Source: Paenibacillus sp. 453mf (GTDB taxonomy: Bacteria > Bacillota > Bacilli > Paenibacillales > Paenibacillaceae). From it: a stretch of 64,000 nucleotides of DNA. Numbering within the stretch: the stretch's first letter is position 1; the number at the start of each line of letters is the position of its first letter. Location: the NCBI RefSeq assembly GCF_900116105.1, contig NZ_FPAC01000001.1, positions 610,862-674,861 on the forward strand, written 5' to 3'. Positions 27,264 through 36,124 of this stretch are shown piece by piece. A program made the position numbers and the translations under genes. The notes below the pieces were generated by a model. The model made no database searches. It was not told the DNA's origin and saw only the letters and a program-made list of their open reading frames with translations.

Positions 27264-27953
27264 GTGCGTTCGAAGATCTTGATTATTGATGACGACGATA
27301 AAATTATATCCATGCTTAGAAGAGGTCTTGCCTTTGAAGGTTATGATGTGCTTACGGCATCAAATGGGGCCGAGGGTTTACAAAAAATGCTAGAGGTCGA
27401 ACCTGATGTTGTGGTCCTTGATGTAATGATGCCCAAGGTGGATGGATTTGAAGTATGCAGACGGCTTAGGGAAGGGGGAAGTAGTGTCCCTATTCTGATG
27501 CTGACCGCAAAAGACGAAATTGAGCAGCGTGTCAAGGGTCTTGACCTTGGTGCAGATGATTATCTTGTTAAGCCGTTTGCACTGGAGGAGCTGCTTGCCA
27601 GGGTTAGGGCGCTGTTAAGACGTAAAACGGAAACAAATGAGAGCAGCAATAATCGACTGACATTCGAAGATGTGATCTTGGATTATGATGCGCGTGAGGT
27701 GCATCGTGCAGGACAGCGCCTAGATTTGACGGCAAAAGAGTTCGAGCTTCTGTATTTGTTCATGCAGAATCCAAAACGCGTGCTGTCCAGAGATTTGATT
27801 ATGGATAAAATATGGGGATTTGATTACAGCGGAGAATCAAACGTACTTGAGGTATATATTGCTATGCTTCGGCAAAAAACAGAAGAACACGGAGGTAAAC
27901 GTATTATTCAGACCATTCGTGGCGCGGGTTATATTCTGAGAGGAGACAACTAG
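27264..27953 (+). CDS. OmpR/PhoB-family response regulator
   Basis: 229 residues. The receiver has the acidic triplet IIDDDDK, Asp in VVLDVMMPKVDG, Thr in MLTAKD and Lys in YLVKPF. The winged-helix output domain has RLDLTAKEFELLYLF and the C-terminal hairpin IQTIRGAGYILR. It starts at GTG 27264 with AAGGAG upstream. The kinase gene follows after one base. Closest in look to MprA/CssR/ResD-type regulators; the position next to htrA suggests it controls protein-quality genes, which is inference. Confidence 0.93.
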   Translation: MRSKILIIDDDDKIISMLRRGLAFEGYDVLTASNGAEGLQKMLEVEPDVVVLDVMMPKVDGFEVCRRLREGGSSVPILMLTAKDEIEQRVKGLDLGADDYLVKPFALEELLARVRALLRRKTETNESSNNRLTFEDVILDYDAREVHRAGQRLDLTAKEFELLYLFMQNPKRVLSRDLIMDKIWGFDYSGESNVLEVYIAMLRQKTEEHGGKRIIQTIRGAGYILRGDN

Positions 27954-27954
27954 T

Positions 27955-29427
27955 ATGTCCATCCGGTTACGGCTGACTTTATGGTATTCAGGCTTGCTTG
28001 CTGCCGTACTGCTTCTATTTGGTTCTGTAATATACGCCCTTGTGCATTATTACGCATATGAAGATGTAGAATCCGAGATCCTCACCCAGACCAAGAGCAT
28101 CAGTCAGCGAATTAGTGCTGTGCTCGTTCGAAATCCGGATTTTACTGAAGAGCTGAACTTGATTCTTCCAGAGAAGGCTAATCAGCTTGCAGATTTGCAG
28201 ATTTACGTTCAGTTATATAACTATACAAGCGACAGAGCGGTGGCTTCTGATAATTTGCGTGATTACCGGTTTAGCGTACCTGATTTTAGTAAAGCGGGAA
28301 CGAGCGAAGGTTGGGCAAGAATGACTGTGGACAATTCGCCTTTTCTCGTATATCAGTTTCCATTGGTATTACAATCGACCGATCAGGTTATTGGCATGCT
28401 GCAAGTTGGTACGATTACGGCATCAGAAGATCGTTTAATGGACAGACTGTTGCTTATTCTGATCTATGTATCCATTATTACTCTTGTTCTGGCGATGAGT
28501 GTCGGATTGTTTCTTGCCCGCAAGTCCATGCGTCCGCTTATCCATATTATTGATGCGGCAGATGGTATTCAGTCCGGAAATGATCTGAGCATACGAATTG
28601 AGTATAACGGACCAAATGATGAGATTGGCAAACTGATCACTACGGTTAATAACATGCTTGAACGTACAGAGGGATTCTTCAAAGAGCTGGAGGATGCTTA
28701 TGCAGCTCAAAGACGGTTCGTCTCTGACGCTTCTCATGAATTAAGAACTCCACTGACAACCATCAGGGGAAATACGGATTTCTTAAAGAAGCTATGGGAC
28801 CCCGATCCGGAGGATCGCAAAGCGCTGACAAATGAAATGAAGGAACAAATAACCCTTGAAGCAATTGAGGATATTGCAGATGAGGGCAGACGTATGAGCA
28901 GGCTCGTTAATGATATGCTGTCTCTGGCTCGTGCGGATACGGGGCAGACAATTGATCTGAATCCGACTCCGCTGTCGATCCTGGTGAAGGATGTAGCGCG
29001 CAGAGCTCAGCATCTTCCTCGTACGGCTGAATGGAAATACAGCGATTTTGAAGTCCTGAATGGCACCTATGTTCTAGGCAATAAGGATTATTTGCAGCAA
29101 ATGCTGTTTATCTTTATAGAGAATGCCTTTAAGTATACCCCTGAGGGGATAGTGACCTTGGATGCTGTAGTGTATAACGGACAAGTTGGTCTACGCATTA
29201 GTGACACGGGCATTGGGATGGACAAGAATGAAGTGCCTTATATCTTTGACCGCTTCTATAGAGCAGATGAGTCAAGGGGGATAACAAAGGGCACTGGACT
29301 TGGATTATCCATCGCAAAATGGATTATTGATGAGCATAACGGCTCAGTGGAGGTTGTGACTAAGCTGGGAGAAGGGACGACATTTATTGTATGGCTCCCG
29401 CTCGAGTTGGCTCCCCCTTTAGAATAA
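27955..29427 (+). CDS. Membrane sensor histidine kinase (HAMP, HisKA, HATPase)
   Basis: 490 residues. A first membrane helix (about 10-32), an extracellular sensor of about 130 residues and a second helix (about 163-186) are followed by HAMP, the H-box RRFVSDASHELRTPLTTIRG, the N-box FIENAFKYTPEG, and the G-boxes DTGIGM and GTGLGLSIAKWI. It phosphorylates the regulator encoded one base upstream. The extracellular domain is not a family I recognise. The neighbouring htrA makes misfolded exported protein a reasonable signal. Confidence 0.94.
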   Translation: MSIRLRLTLWYSGLLAAVLLLFGSVIYALVHYYAYEDVESEILTQTKSISQRISAVLVRNPDFTEELNLILPEKANQLADLQIYVQLYNYTSDRAVASDNLRDYRFSVPDFSKAGTSEGWARMTVDNSPFLVYQFPLVLQSTDQVIGMLQVGTITASEDRLMDRLLLILIYVSIITLVLAMSVGLFLARKSMRPLIHIIDAADGIQSGNDLSIRIEYNGPNDEIGKLITTVNNMLERTEGFFKELEDAYAAQRRFVSDASHELRTPLTTIRGNTDFLKKLWDPDPEDRKALTNEMKEQITLEAIEDIADEGRRMSRLVNDMLSLARADTGQTIDLNPTPLSILVKDVARRAQHLPRTAEWKYSDFEVLNGTYVLGNKDYLQQMLFIFIENAFKYTPEGIVTLDAVVYNGQVGLRISDTGIGMDKNEVPYIFDRFYRADESRGITKGTGLGLSIAKWIIDEHNGSVEVVTKLGEGTTFIVWLPLELAPPLE

Positions 29428-29435
29428 GGTATAAT
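29407..29435 (+). promoter_or_regulatory. Sigma-A promoter for ispH, at the end of the kinase gene
   Basis: TTGGCT, 17 bases, TATAAT; the -35 lies in the last codons of the kinase. Confidence 0.65.
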
Positions 29436-29506
29436 ACGAAATGCGGAGCTTTTTTCTAAGTTGATGATTTAAGGCTCCATTATGTGTAAAGAAAGCAGGT
29501 GGCAAC

Positions 29507-30457
29507 ATGGAAGTACTACGAATTTCTCCTCGCGGTTACTGCTATGGTGTGGTAGATGCTATGGTGCTCGCAAGACAGGCGGCGAACAATTTGGATTTAC
29601 CGCGGCCCATTTATATACTTGGTATGATTGTTCATAACAGTCATGTGACGAATTCCTTTGAAGACGAAGGCATTATTACGCTCGATGGCCCGAATCGGAT
29701 GGAGATCTTGAAGCAGGTTGATAAAGGTACGGTTATTTTTACAGCTCATGGGGTTTCTCCTGAAGTCCGCAAGCTGGCAAGAGACAAAGGTCTTACGACC
29801 GTTGATGCAACATGTCCGGATGTAACTAAGACTCACGACCTGATTAAAGAAAAGTCTACAGAAGGCTATCAAATTATTTATATCGGCAAAAAGGGGCATC
29901 CTGAACCGGAGGGAGCCATTGGTATTGCTCCGGATTGTGTTCATCTTATTGAACGTGAGGACGAGATTGATACTCTAGATGTTCCAAACGGCAAAATCAT
30001 CATCACAAACCAGACGACGATGAGTCAATGGGATATTAAACACATTATGAAGAAGCTGCTGGACAAATACCCGGGGGCAGAAGTGCATAATGAGATATGT
30101 TTGGCCACGCAGGTTCGTCAGGAAGCTGTTGCAGAGCAGGCAGGTCAAGCAGATCTGGTGATCGTTGTCGGTGATCCGCGCAGCAATAACTCAAATCGTT
30201 TGGCTCAAGTATCGGAAGAGATCGCAGGAACTACAGCATACAGGGTATCTGATGTAACTGAGATTAAACAGGAGTGGCTCCATGGCATTAAGAAAGTTGC
30301 CGTGACTTCGGGAGCATCCACGCCTACTCCGATTACAAAGGAAGTCATTACCTATCTAGAGCAGTATGATCAAGAGAACCCGGAGACTTGGGAAATTCGA
30401 CGGACCATCAACATGAAGAAGCTGCTCCCGCAAGTTCGGGTAAAAACAAATTCATAA
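29507..30457 (+). CDS. ispH: 4-hydroxy-3-methylbut-2-enyl diphosphate reductase
   Basis: 316 residues. The three cluster cysteines are present in [18 protein letters not shown] and NEICLATQ, with the substrate residues GKKGHPE and VTSGAST. IspH makes IPP and DMAPP in the last step of the MEP pathway, using a [4Fe-4S] cluster. The ATG has an AGGTGG-like RBS. It has its own promoter overlapping the preceding kinase gene and a terminator, so it is monocistronic. The C-terminal 25 residues (basic) are slightly longer than in E. coli. Confidence 0.96.
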   Translation: MEVLRISPRGYCYGVVDAMVLARQAANNLDLPRPIYILGMIVHNSHVTNSFEDEGIITLDGPNRMEILKQVDKGTVIFTAHGVSPEVRKLARDKGLTTVDATCPDVTKTHDLIKEKSTEGYQIIYIGKKGHPEPEGAIGIAPDCVHLIEREDEIDTLDVPNGKIIITNQTTMSQWDIKHIMKKLLDKYPGAEVHNEICLATQVRQEAVAEQAGQADLVIVVGDPRSNNSNRLAQVSEEIAGTTAYRVSDVTEIKQEWLHGIKKVAVTSGASTPTPITKEVITYLEQYDQENPETWEIRRTINMKKLLPQVRVKTNS

Positions 30458-30466
30458 AACCATCAT

Positions 30467-30501
30467 GAGGAAGGTCGGCATCTCGCTGATCTTCCTCTTT
30501 C
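30467..30501 (+). terminator. Intrinsic terminator after ispH
   Basis: GAGGAAGGTC / GATCTTCCTC stem, then TTTC. Confidence 0.75.
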
Positions 30502-30565
30502 ATTAAGAATTAATTAATCAGAGAAGTGTCAAAATGATAAGGAAATACATACACTAATCTAATTA

Positions 30566-30594
30566 TTGACGAAGGAGACATAATGATGTATAGT
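30566..30594 (+). promoter_or_regulatory. Sigma-A promoter of aroF
   Basis: TTGACG, 17 bases, TATAGT. It leaves a leader of about 120 nt before the aroF start, in which no T-box or riboswitch motif was recognised. Confidence 0.65.
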
Positions 30595-30719
30595 TGCTTT
30601 AACGTATAAAAGCTTAAAAGCGAACAAGCGTTTAAGTGTGAATAAGTTCTACAGAATATGAGGTCATTCATAATAAAATAGACTTTAATTTCTTATTGAG
30701 AGGCAGGTATCGATTATAT

Positions 30720-31769
30720 ATGATCGTTATAACTGGAAACACTACGCCTGAGGAGCAGCTTCAGGATATTATTGCCGTCATAGAGAAGGAAGGACTCCAG
30801 GTTCATCTCTCCAGAGGGAAGGATCGGACCGTAATCGGACTCATTGGTTCCGTTGAGCCTAAACTTGCAGAACATTTACGACAAATGAAAGGTGTAGAGA
30901 ACGTGGTCAAAATTTCGAAATCATACAAACTAGCAAGCAGAGACTTTCATCCTGAGGATACAGTCATTTCAATAAAAGGCGTAAATATTGGCGGCGGCGA
31001 GCTGGTCGTCATGGGTGGTCCATGTGCGGTTGAATCCGCTGAGCAGATCGATGAGATTGCGGGGCTCGTTAAAGCAGCAGGAGGTCAAATACTTCGCGGA
31101 GGAGCATTTAAACCACGGACGGGACCTTACAGCTTCCAAGGGGTTGGTGTGGAAGGACTTATCATGATGGCGGAAGCGGGGAAGAAACATGACCTTCTAA
31201 CCATTACTGAGGTCATGACCCCTGAATATGTAGACATTTGCGCTGAGTATGCAGATATCCTCCAAGTCGGAACACGTAACATGCAAAATTTTGATTTGCT
31301 TCGCAAGCTTGGAACTTGCGGTAAGCCTGTGCTTCTTAAACGCGGCTTCAGTGCTACTTATGATGAATTCTTGAATGCGGCCGAGTACATCCTGGCTGGA
31401 GGGAATCCGAATGTCATGCTCTGTGAACGCGGAATCCGCACATTTGAGACCTACACTCGGAATACACTGGATTTGTCAGCAATTCCTGTGCTTCAGCAGC
31501 TCAGCCATTTGCCGGTCATTTCGGACCCGAGTCATGGAACGGGACGCAGAGAGCTTGTTGAACCGATGACGAAGGCTTCTGTAGCGGCAGGTGCAGATGG
31601 TTTGATTATTGAAATGCATACGGACCCTGACAATTCGATGACTGGCGATGGCGTTCAATCATTGTTCCCGGATCAGTTTGCTCATTTGCTTCAGGATTTG
31701 GAGAAGCTTGCTCCAATTGTAGGTAAGTCATTTAATACAAAGAAATCACCTATAACTGCAAGTCTTTAA
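30720..31769 (+). CDS. aroF: 3-deoxy-7-phosphoheptulonate (DAHP) synthase, type I-beta
   Basis: 349 residues. The first 80 residues form the ferredoxin-like regulatory domain (MIVITGNTTPEEQLQDII, SKSYKLASRDFHP) found in feedback-inhibited AroG/AroF of Thermotoga and Bacillus type. The barrel has VVMGGPCAVES, KPRTGPYSFQG, GTRNMQNFDLL, LKRGFSATYDE and DPSHGTGRRELV, the metal and phosphate sites. It condenses PEP and erythrose-4-phosphate, the first step of aromatic synthesis. No chorismate mutase domain is fused. The ATG at 30720 fits homologues; a TTG eight codons upstream lacks an RBS. Confidence 0.95.
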   Translation: MIVITGNTTPEEQLQDIIAVIEKEGLQVHLSRGKDRTVIGLIGSVEPKLAEHLRQMKGVENVVKISKSYKLASRDFHPEDTVISIKGVNIGGGELVVMGGPCAVESAEQIDEIAGLVKAAGGQILRGGAFKPRTGPYSFQGVGVEGLIMMAEAGKKHDLLTITEVMTPEYVDICAEYADILQVGTRNMQNFDLLRKLGTCGKPVLLKRGFSATYDEFLNAAEYILAGGNPNVMLCERGIRTFETYTRNTLDLSAIPVLQQLSHLPVISDPSHGTGRRELVEPMTKASVAAGADGLIIEMHTDPDNSMTGDGVQSLFPDQFAHLLQDLEKLAPIVGKSFNTKKSPITASL

Positions 31770-31922
31770 TAATGACAAAGACGAAATTTTAATTATAATA
31801 GGTAAAATATTAATAAAATGTAAAATTAAATGTATCATTCTCATGTGATAAATTGCCTATCTTTCCGGCTTCTAAACCGGAGATTTAGGCTATTTGTCTA
31901 TATTCGTATTTTTTCATTAAAG
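31770..31922. other. AT-rich intergenic stretch with a weak hairpin
   Basis: After aroF there is no classical terminator. GCCTA (31855-31859) and TAGGC (31886-31890) enclose TCCGG/CCGGA, a hairpin with an internal loop but no T run. It may weakly end aroF transcription. Confidence 0.3.
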
Positions 31923-31939
31923 TGTGAGTATATCTTACA
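31923..31939. promoter_or_regulatory. GlnR/TnrA-type operator upstream of glnA
   Basis: TGTGAGTATATCTTACA matches TGTNA-N7-TNACA at every defined position. Confidence 0.8.
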
Positions 31940-31956
31940 CTAGTATAAAAAATACC

Positions 31957-31996
31957 TGACATAAGTATTGACGATGTAAGATTTGGGATTTATACT
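31957..31996 (+). promoter_or_regulatory. glnA promoter with a second, degenerate GlnR-type site over the -35
   Basis: TTGACG (31968-31973), 17 bases, TATACT (31991-31996). TGACATAAGTATTGACG (31957-31973) keeps the TGTNA-N7-TNACA spacing with two changes and covers the -35. It lies 34 bp from the perfect site, an arrangement like the two-site repression of glnRA by GlnR in Bacillus. Confidence 0.7.
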
Positions 31997-32078
31997 TACC
32001 TCAGTTAAAAATTCGATTTAATGAACATTCACAAGGCTTAGCTCGTCAAATGTTCGGAAAATTTGGGAGGAAGAACAC

Positions 32079-33503
32079 ATGTCTGTTGAAAATGTATTGA
32101 AATCAATTCAGGAAAACAACATTGAATGGGTAGATTTTCGTTTTGTAGATCTATCTGGCCGCGCTCACCATATCTCACTGCCAGCATCTGAAGTTGAAGC
32201 AGAAACCTTTGTTAACGGGGTAGCATTTGATGGATCTTCTATTCCAGGTTTCCGTGGTATCGAAGAATCCGATATGGTAATGATGCCGGATCCAGAATCC
32301 ACTTTTATTGACCCATTCACAGCACATCCTACACTAAACGTAATGTGTGATATTTTCACTCCAGACGGAGAGCGTTATGAGCGTGACCCGCGCGGCATCG
32401 CTGTTAAAGCCGAAGAATATCTGCAAAAAGCAGGTATCGGTACACGTGCAAACTTTGCTCCGGAATCCGAATTCTTTATCTTTGACGACGTTCGCTACGA
32501 AAGTGGAACGAACAGCTCATCTTACTATGTTGATTCCGAAGAAGCAGCTTGGAATACAAACCGCAAAGAAGAAGGCGGTAACCTTGGTTTCAAGATCCGC
32601 ACTAAAGGCGGATACGTTCCTGTAGCTCCAATGGATACTCAACAAGATATCCGCAGCGAAATGTCCCGTCTTCTTGATGAAGTAGGGATTCGCGTAGAGC
32701 GTCACCATCATGAAGTTGCGACTGCGGGTCAAGCAGAAATCAACTTCCGTTTTGATACATTGAAGAAAACAGCAGATAACCTGCTCGTTTATAAATACAT
32801 CGTTCATAATACAGCTCGTCAATACGGCAAAGTGGCGACCTTCATGCCTAAACCGCTCTTCGGCGATAACGGCAGTGGAATGCACGTTCACCAATCCATC
32901 TTTGACGGCGATACTCCTTTGTTCTACGAAAAAGGCGCATATGCTAACCTAAGTGAAATGGCGCTTCACTACATTGGCGGTATTCTGTACCATGCTCCAG
33001 CGCTTATTGCACTTACTAACCCTAGTACAAACTCGTTTAAGCGTCTTGTACCTGGTTATGAAGCGCCAGTTAACCTTGTGTACTCCAAAGGTAACCGTTC
33101 TGCAGCGGTACGTATTCCAGTTGCAGCTGTAACACCTAAAGGATGCCGTATCGAGTTCCGTACTCCGGACTCTACTGCTAACCCTTATCTTGCTTTTGCA
33201 GCTATGCTTATGGCGGGTCTTGATGGTATCAAACGGAAGATCAACCCTACGGAGCTTGGATATGGTCCAATCGACAAGAACATCTATGAACTGTCTGATG
33301 CAGACAAAGAGAACATCCGCAGCGTGCCGGCTTCCCTCGATGAGGCGCTTGACGCTCTTGCATCTGACTTTGAGTTCTTGACAGAAGGCGGCGTATTCAC
33401 TAAAGAATTCATTGATAACTACATTGAATTCAAACGTGGCGAAGCTAAAGCTGTATCTATCCGTGTTCATCCGCATGAATACAGCCTGTACTTCGACTGC
33501 TAA
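32079..33503 (+). CDS. glnA: Glutamine synthetase, type I (beta-like)
   Basis: 474 residues; the GS-I-alpha enzyme of Bacillus is about 444. FDGSSIPGF, ESEFFIFD, HHHEVATAGQAEINFRF, GDNGSGMHVHQSIF, NPSTNSFKRLVPGYEAPV, SAAVRIP and the extended C-terminal part DKNIYELSDADKENIRSVPASL resemble the beta-type (E. coli-like) enzyme, including a Tyr at the position of the adenylylated tyrosine (NIYEL versus NLYDL). It makes glutamine from glutamate and ammonia. GGGAGG precedes the ATG. Control is probably by GlnR/TnrA, since perfect and near-perfect sites lie at the promoter; no glnR is adjacent. Confidence 0.95.
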   Translation: MSVENVLKSIQENNIEWVDFRFVDLSGRAHHISLPASEVEAETFVNGVAFDGSSIPGFRGIEESDMVMMPDPESTFIDPFTAHPTLNVMCDIFTPDGERYERDPRGIAVKAEEYLQKAGIGTRANFAPESEFFIFDDVRYESGTNSSSYYVDSEEAAWNTNRKEEGGNLGFKIRTKGGYVPVAPMDTQQDIRSEMSRLLDEVGIRVERHHHEVATAGQAEINFRFDTLKKTADNLLVYKYIVHNTARQYGKVATFMPKPLFGDNGSGMHVHQSIFDGDTPLFYEKGAYANLSEMALHYIGGILYHAPALIALTNPSTNSFKRLVPGYEAPVNLVYSKGNRSAAVRIPVAAVTPKGCRIEFRTPDSTANPYLAFAAMLMAGLDGIKRKINPTELGYGPIDKNIYELSDADKENIRSVPASLDEALDALASDFEFLTEGGVFTKEFIDNYIEFKRGEAKAVSIRVHPHEYSLYFDC

Positions 33504-33534
33504 TCAGCACTCATATCACATAATGATTAATCAT

Positions 33535-33568
33535 AAGCCCTCGGGAAATTTCAATTTCCCGGGGGTTT
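33535..33568 (+). terminator. Intrinsic terminator after glnA
   Basis: CCC-CGGGAAATT / AATTTCCCG-GGG stem with a two-base loop, then GTTT. Confidence 0.85.
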
Positions 33569-33712
33569 CCCTTATTCGTAACGATACTGCCTTATATTCG
33601 TGCGAAAAGCACTTGAAGACACGAACGATAACTGCTATCATACCAATAATCATACGTATCATAAGATGTTATATATGGATAGTCTAACTTGGAGAGAAGG
33701 GCGGTTTTTATA

Positions 33713-34801
33713 TTGAGTAAGAGAGCATTTAACTTCAATGCGGGACCTGCGGCACTGCCATTAGAGGTGCTCAATCGGGCACAAGCTGAATTTGTCGATT
33801 ATAAGAACACAGGCATGTCGATTATGGAGATGTCCCATCGCGGGGCAGTTTATGAAGCTGTGCATAACGAAGCCCAGGAACGCCTTCTTGCGCTTCTCGG
33901 TAACCCGACGGGTTATAAAGTGTTATTCCTGCAAGGCGGTGCAAGCACACAATTTGCTATGATACCGATGAATTTCCTGTCTGCTGGCCAAACAGCTCAT
34001 TATGTACATACAGGGAGCTGGGCGAAGAAGGCGCTGTCTGAGGCAAAACTGATCGGCGAGACGAGCATTATTGCTTCAGGTGAGTCCTCGAAGTTCATGA
34101 AGCTACCAGAGCTCTCTGATATTGAACTGAATAGCAATGCCGCTTACCTGCATATGACTTCAAACGAAACGATAGAGGGAACACAGTTTAGAGACTTCCC
34201 GGATACAGGAACGACTCCTTTAATTGTAGATATGTCCAGTGATATTCTAAGCAGATCGCTTGATATGACGAAATTCGATATGATCTACGCAGGGGCTCAA
34301 AAAAATCTTGGACCATCCGGGGTTACCGTCGTCGTAGCTAAAGAGGAGCTTGTTAACGAATCGCCTAAACATCTCCCTTCCATGCTCCGTTATGATACAT
34401 TTGTAAGCAACAATTCTCTCTATAATACACCGCCATCCTTTGGTATTTATATGGTTAACGAAGTTCTGAAATGGATAGAAGAACAAGGAGGTCTTGCCGG
34501 CGTTGAAGCGAAGAATGAAGAGAAGGCAGGCATCCTCTATAATACAATAGACGAGAGCAATGGCTTCTTCCGAGGCTGCGCCCATTCTGGAGATCGTTCA
34601 AGAATGAACGTTACATTCCGGATTGCGGATGAGGGACTGGAGAAGGCATTTATCAAGCAATCTGAGCAAGAAGGATTTATCGGCTTGAAGGGACATCGCA
34701 GCGTAGGCGGCCTGCGTGCTTCTATTTACAATGCAGTTCCAATGGAGAGTGTAAAAGCGCTGACTGATTTTATGAAACAATTCCAGCAGACACATGGCTA
34801 A
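33713..34801 (+). CDS. serC: Phosphoserine aminotransferase
   Basis: 362 residues starting at TTG 33713 with GAGAAGGG upstream; another TTG eight codons earlier lacks an RBS. MSKRAFNFNAGPAALPLEVL is the classical SerC N-terminus. The PLP lysine lies in IYAGAQKNLGPSGV, and SHRSKE-like SHRGAVYE and GHRSVGGLRAS bind substrate. It converts phosphohydroxypyruvate to phosphoserine with glutamate, in serine (and pyridoxine) synthesis. It stands alone between two terminators; serA is not in the window. Confidence 0.95.
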   Translation: MSKRAFNFNAGPAALPLEVLNRAQAEFVDYKNTGMSIMEMSHRGAVYEAVHNEAQERLLALLGNPTGYKVLFLQGGASTQFAMIPMNFLSAGQTAHYVHTGSWAKKALSEAKLIGETSIIASGESSKFMKLPELSDIELNSNAAYLHMTSNETIEGTQFRDFPDTGTTPLIVDMSSDILSRSLDMTKFDMIYAGAQKNLGPSGVTVVVAKEELVNESPKHLPSMLRYDTFVSNNSLYNTPPSFGIYMVNEVLKWIEEQGGLAGVEAKNEEKAGILYNTIDESNGFFRGCAHSGDRSRMNVTFRIADEGLEKAFIKQSEQEGFIGLKGHRSVGGLRASIYNAVPMESVKALTDFMKQFQQTHG

Positions 34802-34828
34802 GATTCAATAAAGGCATCGGAAATACGG

Positions 34829-34864
34829 GGCACTTCCTGCAAATATTGTGGGAGGTGCTTTTTT
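34829..34864 (+). terminator. Intrinsic terminator after serC
   Basis: GCACTTCCTGCA / TGTGGGAGGTGC with G-U pairs, five-base loop, six T. Confidence 0.9.
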
Positions 34865-34970
34865 ATATTATAATTTTATTTTATACGATTCGAATTTTCA
34901 TCATTATTCAGGTTTTGCTGCATGATATGGCAAAATTCTGCAGTCCATTATAAGAGGGGATTAGAGTCAA

Positions 34971-35435
34971 ATGGCATTACATATCGTACTTGTGGAACCA
35001 GAGATTCCAGCAAACACAGGAAATATTGCAAGAACCTGCGCAGCAACAGGAACACATTTGCATTTGGTGCATCCGCTCGGATTTAACACGGATGATCGCA
35101 CCTTGAAACGGGCGGGATTGGATTATTGGCATTCGGTAAATATCGAATACCATAATTCGTTTGATGAAGTTAGACAGAAATATGCAGATAGCCGATTTTT
35201 CTATGCAACCACCAAAGCGAAAAATCGTTTCAGTGATTTCGAGTTTAAAGATGGTGACTTTCTAGTATTTGGAAAGGAAACAAAAGGTCTCCCGCCTGAA
35301 CTTATTAATGCAAATCCAGATACCTGTATGCGAATGCCTATGACGGATGCAGTCAGATCGCTAAATCTGTCGAATTCAGCAGCGATTATCGTTTATGAAG
35401 CGCTTAGGCAGCTGGATTATCCTGGCATGAATTAA
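34971..35435 (+). CDS. trmL: tRNA (cytidine(34)-2'-O)-methyltransferase
   Basis: 154 residues, the size of SPOUT-class TrmL. LVEPEIPANTGNIARTCAATG, LVFGKETKGLPPELI and RMPMTDAVRSLNLSNSAAIIVYEALRQ are the three SPOUT motifs that form the trefoil knot binding SAM. It methylates the wobble nucleotide of tRNA-Leu isoacceptors. GAGGGG lies upstream of the ATG. Single gene. In Bacillus the same protein is called CspR. Confidence 0.95.
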   Translation: MALHIVLVEPEIPANTGNIARTCAATGTHLHLVHPLGFNTDDRTLKRAGLDYWHSVNIEYHNSFDEVRQKYADSRFFYATTKAKNRFSDFEFKDGDFLVFGKETKGLPPELINANPDTCMRMPMTDAVRSLNLSNSAAIIVYEALRQLDYPGMN

Positions 35436-35595
35436 ATCCCAACTTTTGGTATCTTACTTTCAAAAAATGGGTACCTAAAATAAAGTTAATATTTTTATTA
35501 ATTCTTGCAGGATTCGACAAAAAAAGAGCGAATGTATAGACATAGTACAATTGTACCTACAAAGAAAGAAAAATGAACAGGAGTGTGTACCGTTA

Positions 35596-35850
35596 ATGAA
35601 ACCTGCTGGAGTCGTACGTAAGGTTGACCAGCTCGGAAGAATCGTGCTGCCGAAATCTTTGCGTAAAAGATATCAAATGAATGAAGGAGATCCCGTTGAA
35701 ATTTTAGTGCAAGGAGATCATATTATTTTGGAGCGTTATCGTCCAAAATGCATTTTCTGCGGATCGATGGAAGAAGTAAGCGAGTTCAAAGATCGTTACA
35801 TTTGTGGTGTGTGTCTTACAGAGATGACAGGTCTTCAAGAGAACGCCTAA
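35596..35850 (+). CDS. AbrB-family transition regulator with CxxC...CxxC tail
   Basis: 84 residues. The swapped-hairpin DNA-binding domain MKPAGVVRKVDQLGRIVLPKSLRKRY is clearly AbrB/SpoVT-like. The C-terminal 35 residues are unlike AbrB, whose C-domain is a second barrel: CIFCGSMEEVSEFKDRYICGVC has two CxxC pairs and looks like a small zinc ribbon. AGGAG lies 12 bases before the ATG. It may be a DNA-binding regulator of stationary-phase genes whose tail binds zinc or a partner. Targets are unknown. Confidence 0.88.
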   Translation: MKPAGVVRKVDQLGRIVLPKSLRKRYQMNEGDPVEILVQGDHIILERYRPKCIFCGSMEEVSEFKDRYICGVCLTEMTGLQENA

Positions 35851-35894
35851 ACTTAAAACCAAGCCAAGCCCAAGCACAGCATAGGCTTATAAAG

Positions 35895-35928
35895 AAAGAA
35901 GCTCTCCTCAGCAGAGGGGAGCTTCTTT
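35895..35928. terminator. Bidirectional hairpin after the AbrB-like gene
   Basis: AAAGAAGCTCTCCTC / GAGGGGAGCTTCTTT, four-base loop; the stem's own A/T ends provide T tracts in both directions. Confidence 0.8.
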
Positions 35929-35936
35929 GGTGCATT

Positions 35937-36041
35937 TTATAGACCCTTCGTCTTGTCATCATTGTAAGAAGAAGTCAGTATGCCTCCCAAATACAATACA
36001 AGCACCAGGGTGACGATCCAGAAAGTCAACGAAAATGACAT
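35937..36041 (-). CDS. Small single-span membrane protein (34 residues)
   Basis: A minus-strand ATG at 36041 has a textbook AGGAGG eight bases upstream and opens a 34-codon frame. The product starts MSFSLTFWIVTLVLVLYLGG, a complete transmembrane helix, and ends in a hydrophilic tail SSYNDDKTKGL. A TATAAT box (36073-36078, complement) lies about 30 bases upstream, with a weak -35. The frame ends just before a hairpin. No family recognised; it could be a small membrane-stress or sporulation peptide. It is too short for common gene finders. Confidence 0.7.
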   Translation of the reverse strand: MSFSLTFWIVTLVLVLYLGGILTSSYNDDKTKGL

Positions 36042-36091
36042 GTCATCCACCTCCTGTTACCTTGTGAATTCTATTATACTGATACTTGTCT

Positions 36092-36111
36092 CAAAAAGGA
36101 ATCTTTTTCCT
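36092..36111 (-). terminator. Weak terminator after the glycosidase gene
   Basis: On the minus strand AGGAA-aaaga-TTCCT followed by TTTTG. Confidence 0.4.
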
Positions 36112-36124
36112 GATTCGTAAATGT

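Noticed and set aside
30583..30609. Eight-codon frame (MMYSCFNV) before aroF, as a leader peptide
   Set aside because: It overlaps the predicted -35 to -10 region, so it would not be transcribed from the aroF promoter.
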